The notes beneath the pieces are model-generated. The model was given only the letters and a program-made list of their open reading frames with translations. It was not told where the DNA came from and did no database searches. The position numbers and the translations under genes were made by a program. A DNA stretch of 61,850 nucleotides from Leptospiraceae bacterium (GTDB lineage: Bacteria; Spirochaetota; Leptospiria; Leptospirales; Leptospiraceae), in assembly GCA_022402465.1 (NCBI GenBank), contig JAKRSH010000005.1:1-61850 (forward strand), given 5' to 3'. This document shows positions 9,016 through 18,464 of the stretch, one piece after another; position 1 is the stretch's first letter, and each line of letters begins with the position of its first letter.

Positions 9016-11559
9016 TTGATTGCAACCGTAACTAAAAATATTCTACTTGTAGAGGACGAATTCATTATTTCTCTAAACCAAAAGAGAGAATTGGAATTAA
9101 AAGGTTACAAAGTGACCATTTTACATTCAGCTAAAGATGTTTTAAATAGTATATTAGTTAATAATGATAATTATGATTTGATTCTAATGGATATTGATCT
9201 TGGATCCGATACAGATGGTACGGATCTTGCTTCTGAAATTTTGAGTAGAAAGCACATTCCTATCTTATTTCTTTCTTCCCATATTGAAGAAGATGTGGTT
9301 AGTAAAACCGAAACAATAACATCTTATGGCTATGTTGTAAAGAATTCTGGTATTACAGTTTTAGATGCATCTATCAAGATGGCATTTAAACTTTACGAAT
9401 CGAACAAACTCATTCATTTCAAAAAAGATTATCTCGAGGCCGTTTTAAATTCAATAGGGGATGCTGTTATAGTAACAGATGTAAATGGCAGGGTTACACG
9501 ATTAAATCCAGTTGCAGAAGATCTGACAGGTTGGAATCTGGAAGAAGCTCAGAATAAGGAGCTAAAAGAAGTTTTCAATATTATAAACTCTTTATCAAGG
9601 CATCCTGTTGAAAATCCTGTTGATATTGTTTTAAAGACAAATAAAATCGTAGGACTTGCGAATCATACTGCTTTGATTTCAAAAAGTGGTCTGGAATTTC
9701 AAATAGCTGATTCAGGATCGCCCATTAAGAATCTAAAAGGGGAAACTACGGGTGTAGTTTTAGTTTTTAGAGATGTGACCAAAGAATATGAAACTCAAAG
9801 CTTAATTGCTGAAAGAGAAAAGTTATATCGCTCTCTTTTTGAAAATATGCTGAATGGCTTTTGTCATTGTAAAATTATAAGAAATGGGTCAGGGAAACCA
9901 GACTTGGAATTTGTTTTAGTAAATCCAGCTTTTGAAAAGTTAACAGGGATTACGAATCCTACAGGCAAGAAGCTTTCTGATCTACTTCCAGGAATTCTGG
10001 AAAGTGATGCCATACCAATTGCTAAACTCATTGATGTAGCTACGACAGGTGTATCCGTACAATTTGAAACATACATTAATACTTTGAAAAAATGGTTCAT
10101 AATATCCTGTTATAGTTTGAATTCAGAAAGTTTTTATCTTGCCTTTGATGAAATTACCAACCGAAAAAACGCAGAAGAGTTACTCTCTTACCAAGCTAGC
10201 TTATTAATGAATGTTCAAGATTCCATAATCGGAACAGATACCGAGTTTAACATAAGCTATTGGAATAGAGGGGCAGAAGGTGTTTATGGTTGGAAGGAAG
10301 AGGAAGTTATCGGCAGACAAGTTAAAGAAATTCTTAAAACTGAATTTACTCATGAAGAAAGAGAATCCATTATTCAAAAACTGAATAACGACGGTACTTA
10401 TTTTGATGAATTCAAACAAATTAGAAAGGATGGTACACAAATATTTGTAGAAACGCACACATCTAAAGTAATTGACTATGAAGGAAATGTGCAAGGTTAT
10501 ATCGCAGTTAGTCGAGAGGTAACTGAGAAGAAAAATTTTCAAAGTCAATTGGTAGCTAATAAGGACAGATTGGATGGGATTGTTGAATCAGCAATGGATG
10601 CAATTGTTAGTATAGATGAAGATTATAGAATTGTAGTTTTTAATAAGGCTAGTGAGAAATTATTCAAATACTCATCCGATGAAATTTTAGGTAAAAATAT
10701 AAATATACTAATTCCTAGTCGCTTTCATCCAACTCATGATACAAGTATTAGAGATTTTGGAGAGACTGGCGTAAGTAGTCGAAGTATGAGTGACTTAGGT
10801 AAAGTGGTAGGTATTCGTTCTGATGGAAAGGAAATTCCTATTGAAGCAGCAATTTCCCAAGTCAGGCTGGGTACTAAAAAAATATTTACAGCCATTCTTA
10901 GGGATGATTCATCTAGACAAAAATTCAATCAAGAAATAACAAAGCTATTAGCTGAAAAGGAATCCTTATTACAGGAAGTTAACCATAGAACTAAAAATAA
11001 TTTATTGATAATTTATTCACTATTGAATTTACAATCAGAATTAGGTGAGATAAACAACGTTAAAGAAAGCTTACTCGACGCTGCATCTAGAGTTAAAGGG
11101 ATGATGGTTTTGTATGATAAATTATATATATCCAAAGGCAATTTAAAAATCGATTTGAATTCTTATCTAATAACTTTGATTCATGAAGTGATAGATATTT
11201 TCCCACTGAAAATCGAACCTGAAATAAATATATCTTCTGAGCCATTCTTAATAGATTCAAAAATGATTTCAACTTTAGGAATAATTATGAATGAATTGTT
11301 GACCAATTCTTTGAAGTATGCATTTAAAGCTAAATCTAAAAATTTAATTTATGTTTCTTTGAGTTACGTTAATAGTATTATAACAATACAATATAGTGAT
11401 AATGGAACAAGTTTCAATGATCTTTATTCAGAGAAACTCTCAGGTGGTTTTGGTATTGAGTTTATTGAAAGTTTAATCTCAGGAATAAATGGTAGGATTT
11501 CCTTCGATTTAAGTAAGAATTTTAAAGTAAAATTAGAAATTCCCTATTCTTTGGAATGA
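9016..11559 (+). CDS. Receiver-PAS hybrid histidine kinase, HisKA_2 type
   Basis: An 847-residue cytoplasmic sensor with no membrane segments. An N-terminal receiver domain (about 1-125) has its phospho-acceptor at D59 in LMDIDLG, acidic residues at 13-14 and a Lys in YVVKNSG. Four PAS-like domains follow (about 140-260, 265-385, 390-510, 515-635). A HisKA_2 dimerisation helix comes next, with H657 in EVNHRTKNN, then an HATPase with N in MNELLTNSLKYAF. The TTG start at 9016 is supported by GTGAGG 8 bases upstream and by the lack of another start before the receiver core. HisKA_2 kinases with a leading receiver often act inside phosphorelays; no partner gene lies adjacent. Confidence 0.9.
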   Translation: MIATVTKNILLVEDEFIISLNQKRELELKGYKVTILHSAKDVLNSILVNNDNYDLILMDIDLGSDTDGTDLASEILSRKHIPILFLSSHIEEDVVSKTETITSYGYVVKNSGITVLDASIKMAFKLYESNKLIHFKKDYLEAVLNSIGDAVIVTDVNGRVTRLNPVAEDLTGWNLEEAQNKELKEVFNIINSLSRHPVENPVDIVLKTNKIVGLANHTALISKSGLEFQIADSGSPIKNLKGETTGVVLVFRDVTKEYETQSLIAEREKLYRSLFENMLNGFCHCKIIRNGSGKPDLEFVLVNPAFEKLTGITNPTGKKLSDLLPGILESDAIPIAKLIDVATTGVSVQFETYINTLKKWFIISCYSLNSESFYLAFDEITNRKNAEELLSYQASLLMNVQDSIIGTDTEFNISYWNRGAEGVYGWKEEEVIGRQVKEILKTEFTHEERESIIQKLNNDGTYFDEFKQIRKDGTQIFVETHTSKVIDYEGNVQGYIAVSREVTEKKNFQSQLVANKDRLDGIVESAMDAIVSIDEDYRIVVFNKASEKLFKYSSDEILGKNINILIPSRFHPTHDTSIRDFGETGVSSRSMSDLGKVVGIRSDGKEIPIEAAISQVRLGTKKIFTAILRDDSSRQKFNQEITKLLAEKESLLQEVNHRTKNNLLIIYSLLNLQSELGEINNVKESLLDAASRVKGMMVLYDKLYISKGNLKIDLNSYLITLIHEVIDIFPLKIEPEINISSEPFLIDSKMISTLGIIMNELLTNSLKYAFKAKSKNLIYVSLSYVNSIITIQYSDNGTSFNDLYSEKLSGGFGIEFIESLISGINGRISFDLSKNFKVKLEIPYSLE

Positions 11560-11594
11560 GTTGACAGATTATCATCTGCCAAGATGATTTAGCT

Positions 11595-13751
11595 ATGAAA
11601 TTATCTAAATCATATCCTTTTTTTCCAGTTGATACAAAAACATTAAACAAGATATATTTTTTAATTATTGGAATTCTTTCTTCCTTTTTGCTACTCCTAT
11701 CAATAGTACTCATTGCACTTCAATTCATTTTGGATAAAGAATTAATTCGAGGAATGATTAGTAAACAAATCAATGAATCTACCAATTTTATTATTACATA
11801 TGAAAATGTTGAAACAATAATCTTTCCATTACCTGGAATCCAAATCAAAAATATTAGTGTTGCTAATTCTGATTATCCTATAGCACGCATAAATCAAATA
11901 TCAATTTATTGGAATGTATATGCCTTGCTCGTCAAAGAATTTAAATTTAGTTCCATTTCCGTCGATTCTGGAGAGCTTACTATTTTACGATCTGAGGATG
12001 GAGCCTTTCCTGCATTTATCAATACTAAAAAAGAAAGAGAAAAAGTAGAAAAGATTTCTTCCGAAGCTGAGAAAACGCCAGATGGCATATTATCCTTGTT
12101 ACCGAATGAAATTTTAATTGAAAATGTTAAGGTAATTTATATAGACCAGCGTTGGTCTAGAGCAGATCAGATACAAATTGAAACTCTTAAGGTAAAAATA
12201 GATGCTACTGATCGAGAATCCAAAATTAATCTTTCTTTGTTTATGAATGGAAGTAAAATCGACATTTTCCTAGATAACAAGTTTTTGCAAAATAATTGGG
12301 ACTTAGAGAATATATCAACTGATCTTCAACTTACTTTACATGATTTCAAACTAAACCCTTATTCAGGCATCCTGTCCATCTTTCCAAATGCAGAATTTCA
12401 AAAGGCTTCTATAGATTTAATGCTAAATCTGCATAAAGAGAAAAATACTACTTTTACATTGAGTCTTCAATCTTTATCGCTAAAAGGATTAGAATCAAAA
12501 AATAAGAAATCTATTCGAGATATTAGTATTTCAACAAATTTCAAATTAAATCTAGAGGAAGAATCTCTTTCTGTTTCTCAATTTGAATACCAACTAAAAG
12601 ATAAAGCAAAATTGAATTTAACATCGGAAATATCTTGGAAGAATAATCTTGAATTAACAACTAAAGTAGATTCAGATCATTTAGATTTGGATTCTACACT
12701 AGCATGGATTTCTCTTTTTAGTAAATATGATAAAACTAAATCCTTTATCCTCAAGGATCTAGAGACAAAGAAAAAAGAAGACTCACCAAGAAATTTTCCA
12801 CAAACTTCGAATACAGTCCACAGTTTAAATAATACCAAGGAAAGTGATGTAAAGTTACAACAAAAAAATCTTTCTGATAAACAATTACCGCCTAGTATTA
12901 GTGCTTCTCTAAATTTAAATAAAATATTAGTAGCCAATCATTATATTCATAAGCTCTCAGGAAAAATAATTGGGAATAGTTCTCAAGTAACTCTTTCTAA
13001 TGTTGATTTATTGCTTTATGAAGGGAAGGCAAGTGTAAGTGGAGTATTCAGACCTAAGGACAAAGGGCAAAATCTAAATCTATCTGCGACACTTTCAGGA
13101 ATAGATACCAAAAAACTTCTTACACGAGTAACAAAAGATAGTTTGTTAACTGGTAAGATGGATGCAAGCATTCAAATATCTTCTAGAATAGCTGAAAAAG
13201 ATTCTTTTGCAAATTCATTAAATGTAAAAAGTAATTTTAAAATTAAAAACGGTGAACTGCTCGGATATGCTAATTTCATACGTCCAGTCGCTGAACTGGG
13301 TAAGTTAGTAAATTTTTATGAAGGCAATCAAGGCAAAAGTACTTCATTCAAAACGATCCAAGGCTCAGTAAGTTATAGAAATAAAGTTGTAACCTTGAAT
13401 GATTTCAACATGGAGGGCGCTGGAATCAATGCAGTTGGATCTGGAATTTATACTATCAATGGCAAAGTAAATATGAAGTTTGAAGCATCTTTTCCTGGAA
13501 TAGCTGGTAAGGCTTTTAAAATACCTATTATTTATAAGGGTGTTCTTGGTAAAAATATTGCTTTTATTGATCCGGTTTGGATGGCATCTGTATATGTAGG
13601 CTCTATTATTTTTGCTGGACCCGCGGGAGCATTTATTGGTGGTTTGGCGGGATCTGCCTCTTCCGATGCTGTACAGAAAGCAACGGATGTTGTTTCAGAC
13701 TCATATGATTCTGCTAAGAATTTCCTATTTGGCAAAGATAAGAAAAAATAA
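11595..13751 (+). CDS. AsmA-family envelope protein
   Basis: A 718-residue protein with one N-terminal transmembrane helix (about residues 20-46), then a long beta-rich periplasmic region. The N-terminal pattern (VETIIFPLPGIQIKNISVAN) and the C-terminal part (LNGKLTG-like repeats and KGVLG after IPIIYKG) match AsmA/AsmA_2-type proteins. This superfamily includes lipid-bridge proteins such as TamB and YhdP, which maintain the outer membrane. A Lys/Ser-rich linker lies near residues 390-430. A glycine-rich hydrophobic segment near 650-690 (VGSIIFAGPAGAFIGG) is unusual at this end. The gene is followed 10 bases later by the dehydrogenase gene. Confidence 0.75.
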   Translation: MKLSKSYPFFPVDTKTLNKIYFLIIGILSSFLLLLSIVLIALQFILDKELIRGMISKQINESTNFIITYENVETIIFPLPGIQIKNISVANSDYPIARINQISIYWNVYALLVKEFKFSSISVDSGELTILRSEDGAFPAFINTKKEREKVEKISSEAEKTPDGILSLLPNEILIENVKVIYIDQRWSRADQIQIETLKVKIDATDRESKINLSLFMNGSKIDIFLDNKFLQNNWDLENISTDLQLTLHDFKLNPYSGILSIFPNAEFQKASIDLMLNLHKEKNTTFTLSLQSLSLKGLESKNKKSIRDISISTNFKLNLEEESLSVSQFEYQLKDKAKLNLTSEISWKNNLELTTKVDSDHLDLDSTLAWISLFSKYDKTKSFILKDLETKKKEDSPRNFPQTSNTVHSLNNTKESDVKLQQKNLSDKQLPPSISASLNLNKILVANHYIHKLSGKIIGNSSQVTLSNVDLLLYEGKASVSGVFRPKDKGQNLNLSATLSGIDTKKLLTRVTKDSLLTGKMDASIQISSRIAEKDSFANSLNVKSNFKIKNGELLGYANFIRPVAELGKLVNFYEGNQGKSTSFKTIQGSVSYRNKVVTLNDFNMEGAGINAVGSGIYTINGKVNMKFEASFPGIAGKAFKIPIIYKGVLGKNIAFIDPVWMASVYVGSIIFAGPAGAFIGGLAGSASSDAVQKATDVVSDSYDSAKNFLFGKDKKK

Positions 13752-13761
13752 GGAAGATTTT

Positions 13762-14679
13762 ATGACAATCAAACCTAAAAATATCACTATCCTAGGTTCT
13801 GGAATTATGGGAGTAGGTCTTGCGATTAATTTATTAAAAGCTGGTCACACTGTTCGCTTGTTTGTTAGATCCATTAAACTTTGGAAAGACCTGCCTGAAG
13901 ATCTGCAAGAGGTATTAAATTCTAAAAACTGTAGTCAACATCTATCCTTGCGAGAATCAATTATTGGATCTGAACTTATTGTTCTGTGTTTAACTGAAGA
14001 CGAAATAGTAGAACAAATTTTTTTTAATCCAGATCTTTTGAAAGCTAATCCTAAATGGATTATTGATACAGGCACTACCTCACCTGAACTTACTATGAAA
14101 ATGTATGAATCTTGTAAACAAAGAGGAATTCAGTTTTTAGATTCACCAATGACGGGTTCAAAAATGGCAGCAAGAAATGGACAAATCCTATTTATGGTTG
14201 GCGCTGAGGAAGTTCAGATTAAAGAATTACAATTTTTCTTTGAAGCATGTGGTAAGAAGACAATTCATTGTGGTTCAATAGGTTCAGGACAAGGTGCAAA
14301 GATTGCTTTGAATATGATACAAGCTGGCTTATTTCAAGTTTATATAGAAGGATTTATTCTCGCAGAAAAAGAAGGCATAGACCCAAAAATATTTTTAGAT
14401 ATTATAGAAAATTCAGCCGCTGCTTCCCCATTACTAAGCTTCAAATTAAATTCTGTATTAAATCAAGATTATTCCGCACATTTTGCACTTAAAAATATGA
14501 ATAAGGATATAAACCATGCTATGCAAAGATCTAGAGAACATCATGTTGTCCTACCTGTAGCATCGCAGTTGAAGCCTATCTATGAAGCAGGAATTTTAGC
14601 TGGTTTTGAAGAAGAAGACTTCTGCTCCCTTGCAAAAGTAAACCGGTTATGGAATACTAAGCGTATTTACAAAACTTAG
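13762..14679 (+). CDS. 3-hydroxyisobutyrate dehydrogenase-like NAD(P) oxidoreductase
   Basis: A 305-residue beta-hydroxyacid dehydrogenase. A Rossmann motif opens the protein (LGSGIMGVGLA). The substrate-binding motif is DSPMTGSKMAARNG, and the catalytic Lys lies in GQGAKIALNMI. Family members act on 3-hydroxyisobutyrate, tartronate semialdehyde, glyoxylate or succinic semialdehyde; the exact substrate is not evident. The ATG at 13762 with AAGGAAG before it is preferred over an upstream in-frame start inside the AsmA-like gene. The 3' end overlaps the convergent hydrolase gene by 33 bases. Confidence 0.85.
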   Translation: MTIKPKNITILGSGIMGVGLAINLLKAGHTVRLFVRSIKLWKDLPEDLQEVLNSKNCSQHLSLRESIIGSELIVLCLTEDEIVEQIFFNPDLLKANPKWIIDTGTTSPELTMKMYESCKQRGIQFLDSPMTGSKMAARNGQILFMVGAEEVQIKELQFFFEACGKKTIHCGSIGSGQGAKIALNMIQAGLFQVYIEGFILAEKEGIDPKIFLDIIENSAAASPLLSFKLNSVLNQDYSAHFALKNMNKDINHAMQRSREHHVVLPVASQLKPIYEAGILAGFEEEDFCSLAKVNRLWNTKRIYKT

Positions 14680-15555
14680 GTAAGCTGATATTACTGCTTC
14701 TGGGTCCTCAACTTGTGGATAATGTCCTATAGAATCAGCTAACAAAATTATGTTAGATTCCGATTTTAGTTTTCGATAGTGCTCTACCATATGTAGACCA
14801 GAGATTGGGTCTTTCGGTCCATTGATCAATACAAGTGGCAACTTTGTCTTCAGTAATGCACCAACCCACCTTGGACGGTTTGTTTTTCTTTCTTTCATAT
14901 ATCGAATGTGTTTGTGAGCAAGCACTTGACCCTTGTTGTATTGAATTAAATCCCAAAAGTCATCTATCTCTCTATGGCTTGGCTTATTTGTTCCAAATAC
15001 CTCTGAAAAAGATTTAGCAAATTTCTTCTTAGTAAGAAAGCGTGAGATTAAAAATCCAATAGGACTTATTAGCAGTTTTTGAACTAATCTTGGTCTATGT
15101 GTTTCTGGAAAAAGACCCCCGTTTAAAAATGCAATTGATAAAATGTTAGGTGACGAATTGGAGCCTTCCTTAGTTTTTATTGATTGTCTATCTTCGAATC
15201 TAGCTAAAAGTTCTTGGGCAACAGTGACTCCATAATCGTGGCAGAGTATATGGTAATTTTTGACGCCTTTAAAAACCAAAAAGTCTTCCATTAGATTAGC
15301 TTGCTCTTGAATGGAATAGGGGAATTGAGAAGGTTTATCGGAGAATCCAAAACCAATCATATCTAAGGTTAATAGGTTAAATTGTTCAGACAATATGTTC
15401 CAAATTGAATGAAAGTCCCAACTAGCTGTTGGAAAGCCATGAATCAAGAGAAGGATTTCTTTTTGCTTTGAAGGATCAAATTTCTCATTGTAATAAATTT
15501 GGAATTTCCTAAAATCAAAAAATTTACCCGACTTGTGCCAATCAACTAATTTCAT
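14647..15555 (-). CDS. Alpha/beta hydrolase with Asp nucleophile
   Basis: A 302-residue alpha/beta-hydrolase. The oxyanion-hole motif is HGFPTASW (39-46). The nucleophile elbow CHDYGV places Asp at 107, as in haloalkane dehalogenases and epoxide hydrolases, rather than Ser. The likely remaining triad is D249 (GPKDPISG) and H278 (GHYPQVEDP). A lid region lies near residues 150-215. It probably hydrolyses an epoxide, halide or ester by a covalent Asp intermediate; the substrate is unknown. It is convergent with and overlaps the dehydrogenase gene by 33 bases. No signal peptide is seen. Confidence 0.82.
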   Translation of the reverse strand: MKLVDWHKSGKFFDFRKFQIYYNEKFDPSKQKEILLLIHGFPTASWDFHSIWNILSEQFNLLTLDMIGFGFSDKPSQFPYSIQEQANLMEDFLVFKGVKNYHILCHDYGVTVAQELLARFEDRQSIKTKEGSNSSPNILSIAFLNGGLFPETHRPRLVQKLLISPIGFLISRFLTKKKFAKSFSEVFGTNKPSHREIDDFWDLIQYNKGQVLAHKHIRYMKERKTNRPRWVGALLKTKLPLVLINGPKDPISGLHMVEHYRKLKSESNIILLADSIGHYPQVEDPEAVISAYLSFVNTLSIP

Positions 15556-15745
15556 AAGTCATTTTATGATTTAAGTACAAATTTGTATAATTTATTTTTG
15601 GAGAGTTGGAAAGTGCTTTACTGCCTTATTTATTTCTGGTGAAAAATACTCTTACCCTACTCGGAATTGCTATAATAAGATTTTCTCATGAAAGGATGAT
15701 CAGCTTTTCTGGTAAATAAGTATGTTTTCATTTTGGGAGGATTGA

Positions 15746-16285
15746 ATGAAACAGATTCTATTTTTAATGATTTTTTTACCCATTGTAATTCAGGCGGAAT
15801 CAAAAATTGATTCTCATGATATTAATTTTACCGCATATTACAGTATATCTGATATCAATGGAAAGGTCCAGAAGATTCAAGCAAGTAAAATTGATTGGAA
15901 GAAAGTGAATGATAAATTCCAAGTGTCCCCATTTCAAATATCATTTCTGTTAAAGGATATGAATACAGGTGATAGCACAAGAGACGAACATATGCTTGAA
16001 ATCCTTGGTTACCCTGAACAAACGTCCATTGTTCTCAATATTCAAGGTTTAAGATACAATTCGGATGCTACAAAAAAAATGTTGAATGGCACAATAATGA
16101 TTAATGGAATTACTAAACCTTTTGAAACAGAAGTAATCCTAGAAGAATCAAACCAAAAATTAGAGGTGAGTGGCAAATTCAAAATCTCATTGAAAAACCA
16201 TGATGTTAAGGCTCCTAGTTTGATGTTTATATCAGTGAAAGATACCGTAAATTGCGAGTACAAATTAACCTTGCTTGAGAAGTGA
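15746..16285 (+). CDS. YceI-like periplasmic protein
   Basis: A 179-residue protein with a signal peptide (about 1-18, cleavage near IQAES). The body is a lipocalin-like beta-barrel pattern typical of the YceI family: RDEHMLEILGYPE, then a GTIMINGITKPFETEV strand pair. YceI proteins bind isoprenoid-type lipids in the periplasm. The gene has GGGAGG about 6 bases before the ATG. It is followed by a convergent small regulator. Confidence 0.75.
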   Translation: MKQILFLMIFLPIVIQAESKIDSHDINFTAYYSISDINGKVQKIQASKIDWKKVNDKFQVSPFQISFLLKDMNTGDSTRDEHMLEILGYPEQTSIVLNIQGLRYNSDATKKMLNGTIMINGITKPFETEVILEESNQKLEVSGKFKISLKNHDVKAPSLMFISVKDTVNCEYKLTLLEK

Positions 16286-16359
16286 TAGATCTTAATATTC
16301 TTAATAAATAATTTAGAATATTAAAATAATTGATTAAATAGGGCTAGAAAAACCTTTAA

Positions 16360-16381
16360 AGCTAAGATTTTAATTTTAGCT
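16360..16381 (-). terminator. Possible terminator of winged-helix regulator
   Basis: AGCTAA (16360-16365) pairs with TTAGCT (16376-16381) just after the regulator stop. Read on the minus strand, TTTAAAGGTTTTT follows. The stem is only 6 bp and AT-rich, so the call is weak. Confidence 0.3.
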
Positions 16382-16384
16382 GAA

Positions 16385-16702
16385 TTATCTATTCCCTAAG
16401 GCAAGTAGTTCTTTGATAGAATGATTTTCTTCCAATGGATGGCGAAGTTTAGAATCAGTTTTGATTTTGTAGCGGTTTCTTCTTCCATCCTTTTCAATAA
16501 GAAGGATCTTAGCATTGACCAAATCACGAACTATAGCCTGAACAGCTCTTTCCGTGATTCCAACAAGAACCGCAACTTCTCTAAGTAACATTTCTGAATT
16601 TTGATAAAGGCAAATCAAAACATGTGCATGATTCGAAAGAAAGGTCCAGTCAATTGTTCTTTTTTCGATGATTGTTAATTCTTTTTTGGTAATCTTTGGC
16701 AT
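16385..16702 (-). CDS. Winged-helix transcriptional regulator (MarR/ArsR-like)
   Basis: A 105-residue DNA-binding protein. A winged helix-turn-helix spans about residues 22-85. MLLREVAVLVGITERAVQAI forms the helix-turn-helix, and KDGRRNRYKI is the wing. No metal-binding Cys cluster is seen, so an ArsR metal sensor is unlikely. The ATG has no obvious ribosome site. A 17-bp palindrome lies just upstream of the start and fits autoregulation. The target may also include the divergent isocitrate dehydrogenase gene, 218 bp away. Confidence 0.75.
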   Translation of the reverse strand: MPKITKKELTIIEKRTIDWTFLSNHAHVLICLYQNSEMLLREVAVLVGITERAVQAIVRDLVNAKILLIEKDGRRNRYKIKTDSKLRHPLEENHSIKELLALGNR

Positions 16703-16718
16703 ATTTTAATTTATTCTC

Positions 16719-16735
16719 AATATACTTAGTATATT
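16719..16735. promoter_or_regulatory. Palindromic operator candidate upstream of winged-helix regulator
   Basis: AATATAC-TTA-GTATATT is a perfect dyad with 7-base arms. It lies 17 bases before the regulator ATG and within the intergenic region shared with icd. Its size and position are typical of MarR-type autoregulatory sites. Confidence 0.5.
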
Positions 16736-16920
16736 ACACAAAGTAGTTATCATAGTAAAGCTATTGGTACTGTTTGTCAATTCAGGTAAGTTGTAAAGGT
16801 TAATTTGTATATTTAAAATAAATTTTTAATTTAATTTCCAAAAACTTCTTGCCCTTATACACGAAATAAAATACATGTATTATAAGACGCATGAAAGCTT
16901 CTTAAATTGGAGGTTCTGAA

Positions 16921-18393
16921 ATGGCAGAAAATAAACTGAAGATCACAGGAAATGAACAAGCTACAACTATCTCTCTAATCCGTGGAGATGGAATAGGACC
17001 AGAAATTACTGATTCAGTGATTCAAATCTTAGAAGCGAGCGGTGCGAACTTGAAATATGCAGAAATAGAGGCAGGTGAGAAACTTTACTTGTCTGGAAAG
17101 ACTTCTGGTATCTCAGATTCTGCTTGGGATACTATGAGAAAATATCCCACCTTATTGAAAGGACCCATAACTACACCAAGAGGAACTGGTTATAAGAGTT
17201 TGAATGTTACAATTCGTAAGACACTAGGACTCTTTGCCAATCTCAGACCAGCTAGAACTTACGACCCATTTGTGAAAACGAAACATCCTGGCACTGATTT
17301 AATTATAGTAAGAGAAAATGAAGAGGATACATACGCGGGGATTGAACATAGACAAACACGAGAAGTAACTCAATGCCTGAAATTAATAACACAACCAGGA
17401 ACCGAAAAGATTGTTCGTTATGCTTTCGAATTTGCTAAGTCCAATGGAAGAAAAAAAATTACTTGCATGGTCAAAGATAATATTATGAAGATTACGGACG
17501 GTTTGTTCGCTTCGATTTTCAAAGAGATAGCAAATGAATACAAAGATATAGAAACTGAAAGTATGATAATTGATATTGGAGCAGCACTTCTAGCTAACAA
17601 TCCACAAAGATTTGATGTAATTCTTGCACCAAATCTCTACGGTGATATTCTCTCCGATATTGCTGCAGAGGTTACAGGTTCTGTAGGCATGTGTGGTTCA
17701 TCCAATATCGGTGATTCCATAGCTATGTTTGAGGCTGTTCATGGATCGGCACCTGATATAGCTGGTAAAGATATTGCCAATCCAACTGCTCTCATAAAAG
17801 CAGCCGTACTTATGTTAGTTCACATAGGTATGCCAGATAAGGCTAATTTGGTGAGAAATGCTGTTCTTAAAGCCTTAGAAGATGGATACAGAACTGCGGA
17901 TATTTATAATGGAGAGGCAGGCACAACTAAGGTAGGTACTAAAGCATTTACCCAAGCCATCATTGAGAGGTTAGGTGAAATTCCGCAAATTTTAGAAGTT
18001 AGAGAATTATCTAGACCTAAGACAATTCAACTTCAGAAGCCAACTAAAATCGAATCAAAAGAACTTGTAGGTGTAGATATATTTATTGATGAATATTACA
18101 ACCGCGATCCAGAGAATCTGGGCAAGACTTTGGATGCTTTTACAAATAAATCACTTCATTTGAAAATGATAACCAATAGAGGTGTGAAAGTTTATCCAGA
18201 TGGTCAACCTGAGACTTTTCTTACAGATCATTTTCGATGTAGATTTGTTGCAAATGAAGGTCAAAAAGTCTCAACAAAAGATATTCTTGAACTAATGGCT
18301 ACCTTCGAAGCAAAGGGAATGGACGTAATTAAAACTGAAAATCTCTATACCTTCGATGGTAAAATTGGGTATTCCTTGGGCCAAGGAGAATAA
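16921..18393 (+). CDS. icd: Isocitrate dehydrogenase, long form with NAD-type determinants
   Basis: A 490-residue enzyme converting isocitrate to 2-oxoglutarate in the TCA cycle. Active-site segments are TTPRGTGYKSLNVTIRK with S93, LFANLRPAR, ENEEDTYAGIE, VKDNIMK and the metal site LSDIAAE. An extra C-terminal domain (about 350-490) matches the Thermus/Rickettsia-type long IDHs. At the cofactor positions that are Lys344-Tyr345 in the E. coli NADP enzyme, this protein has D279-I280 (HGSAPDIAGKDIANP), the pattern of NAD-dependent IDHs. GGAGG 7 bases upstream supports the ATG. A bidirectional hairpin terminator follows. Confidence 0.92.
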   Translation: MAENKLKITGNEQATTISLIRGDGIGPEITDSVIQILEASGANLKYAEIEAGEKLYLSGKTSGISDSAWDTMRKYPTLLKGPITTPRGTGYKSLNVTIRKTLGLFANLRPARTYDPFVKTKHPGTDLIIVRENEEDTYAGIEHRQTREVTQCLKLITQPGTEKIVRYAFEFAKSNGRKKITCMVKDNIMKITDGLFASIFKEIANEYKDIETESMIIDIGAALLANNPQRFDVILAPNLYGDILSDIAAEVTGSVGMCGSSNIGDSIAMFEAVHGSAPDIAGKDIANPTALIKAAVLMLVHIGMPDKANLVRNAVLKALEDGYRTADIYNGEAGTTKVGTKAFTQAIIERLGEIPQILEVRELSRPKTIQLQKPTKIESKELVGVDIFIDEYYNRDPENLGKTLDAFTNKSLHLKMITNRGVKVYPDGQPETFLTDHFRCRFVANEGQKVSTKDILELMATFEAKGMDVIKTENLYTFDGKIGYSLGQGE

Positions 18394-18420
18394 GAAAAGA
18401 TTGAATCAATCGATTTGAAA

Positions 18421-18459
18421 AATTAGAATGCATAGACTCTAAGTCTTTGCATTCTAATT
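18421..18459. terminator. Bidirectional terminator hairpin
   Basis: A 12-bp perfect stem pairs 18421-18432 with 18448-18459 (AATTAGAATGCA with its complement). An inner AGACT-CTA-AGTCT hairpin extends it. It lies between the icd stop and the convergent ABC permease stop. T-rich stretches flank it on both strands. Confidence 0.8.
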
Positions 18460-18464
18460 ATAAT

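Noticed and set aside
13612-13761. N-terminal 50-residue extension of the dehydrogenase
   Set aside because: It lies inside the AsmA-like gene in another frame, and the ATG at 13762 has AAGGAAG before it and begins at the Rossmann fold.
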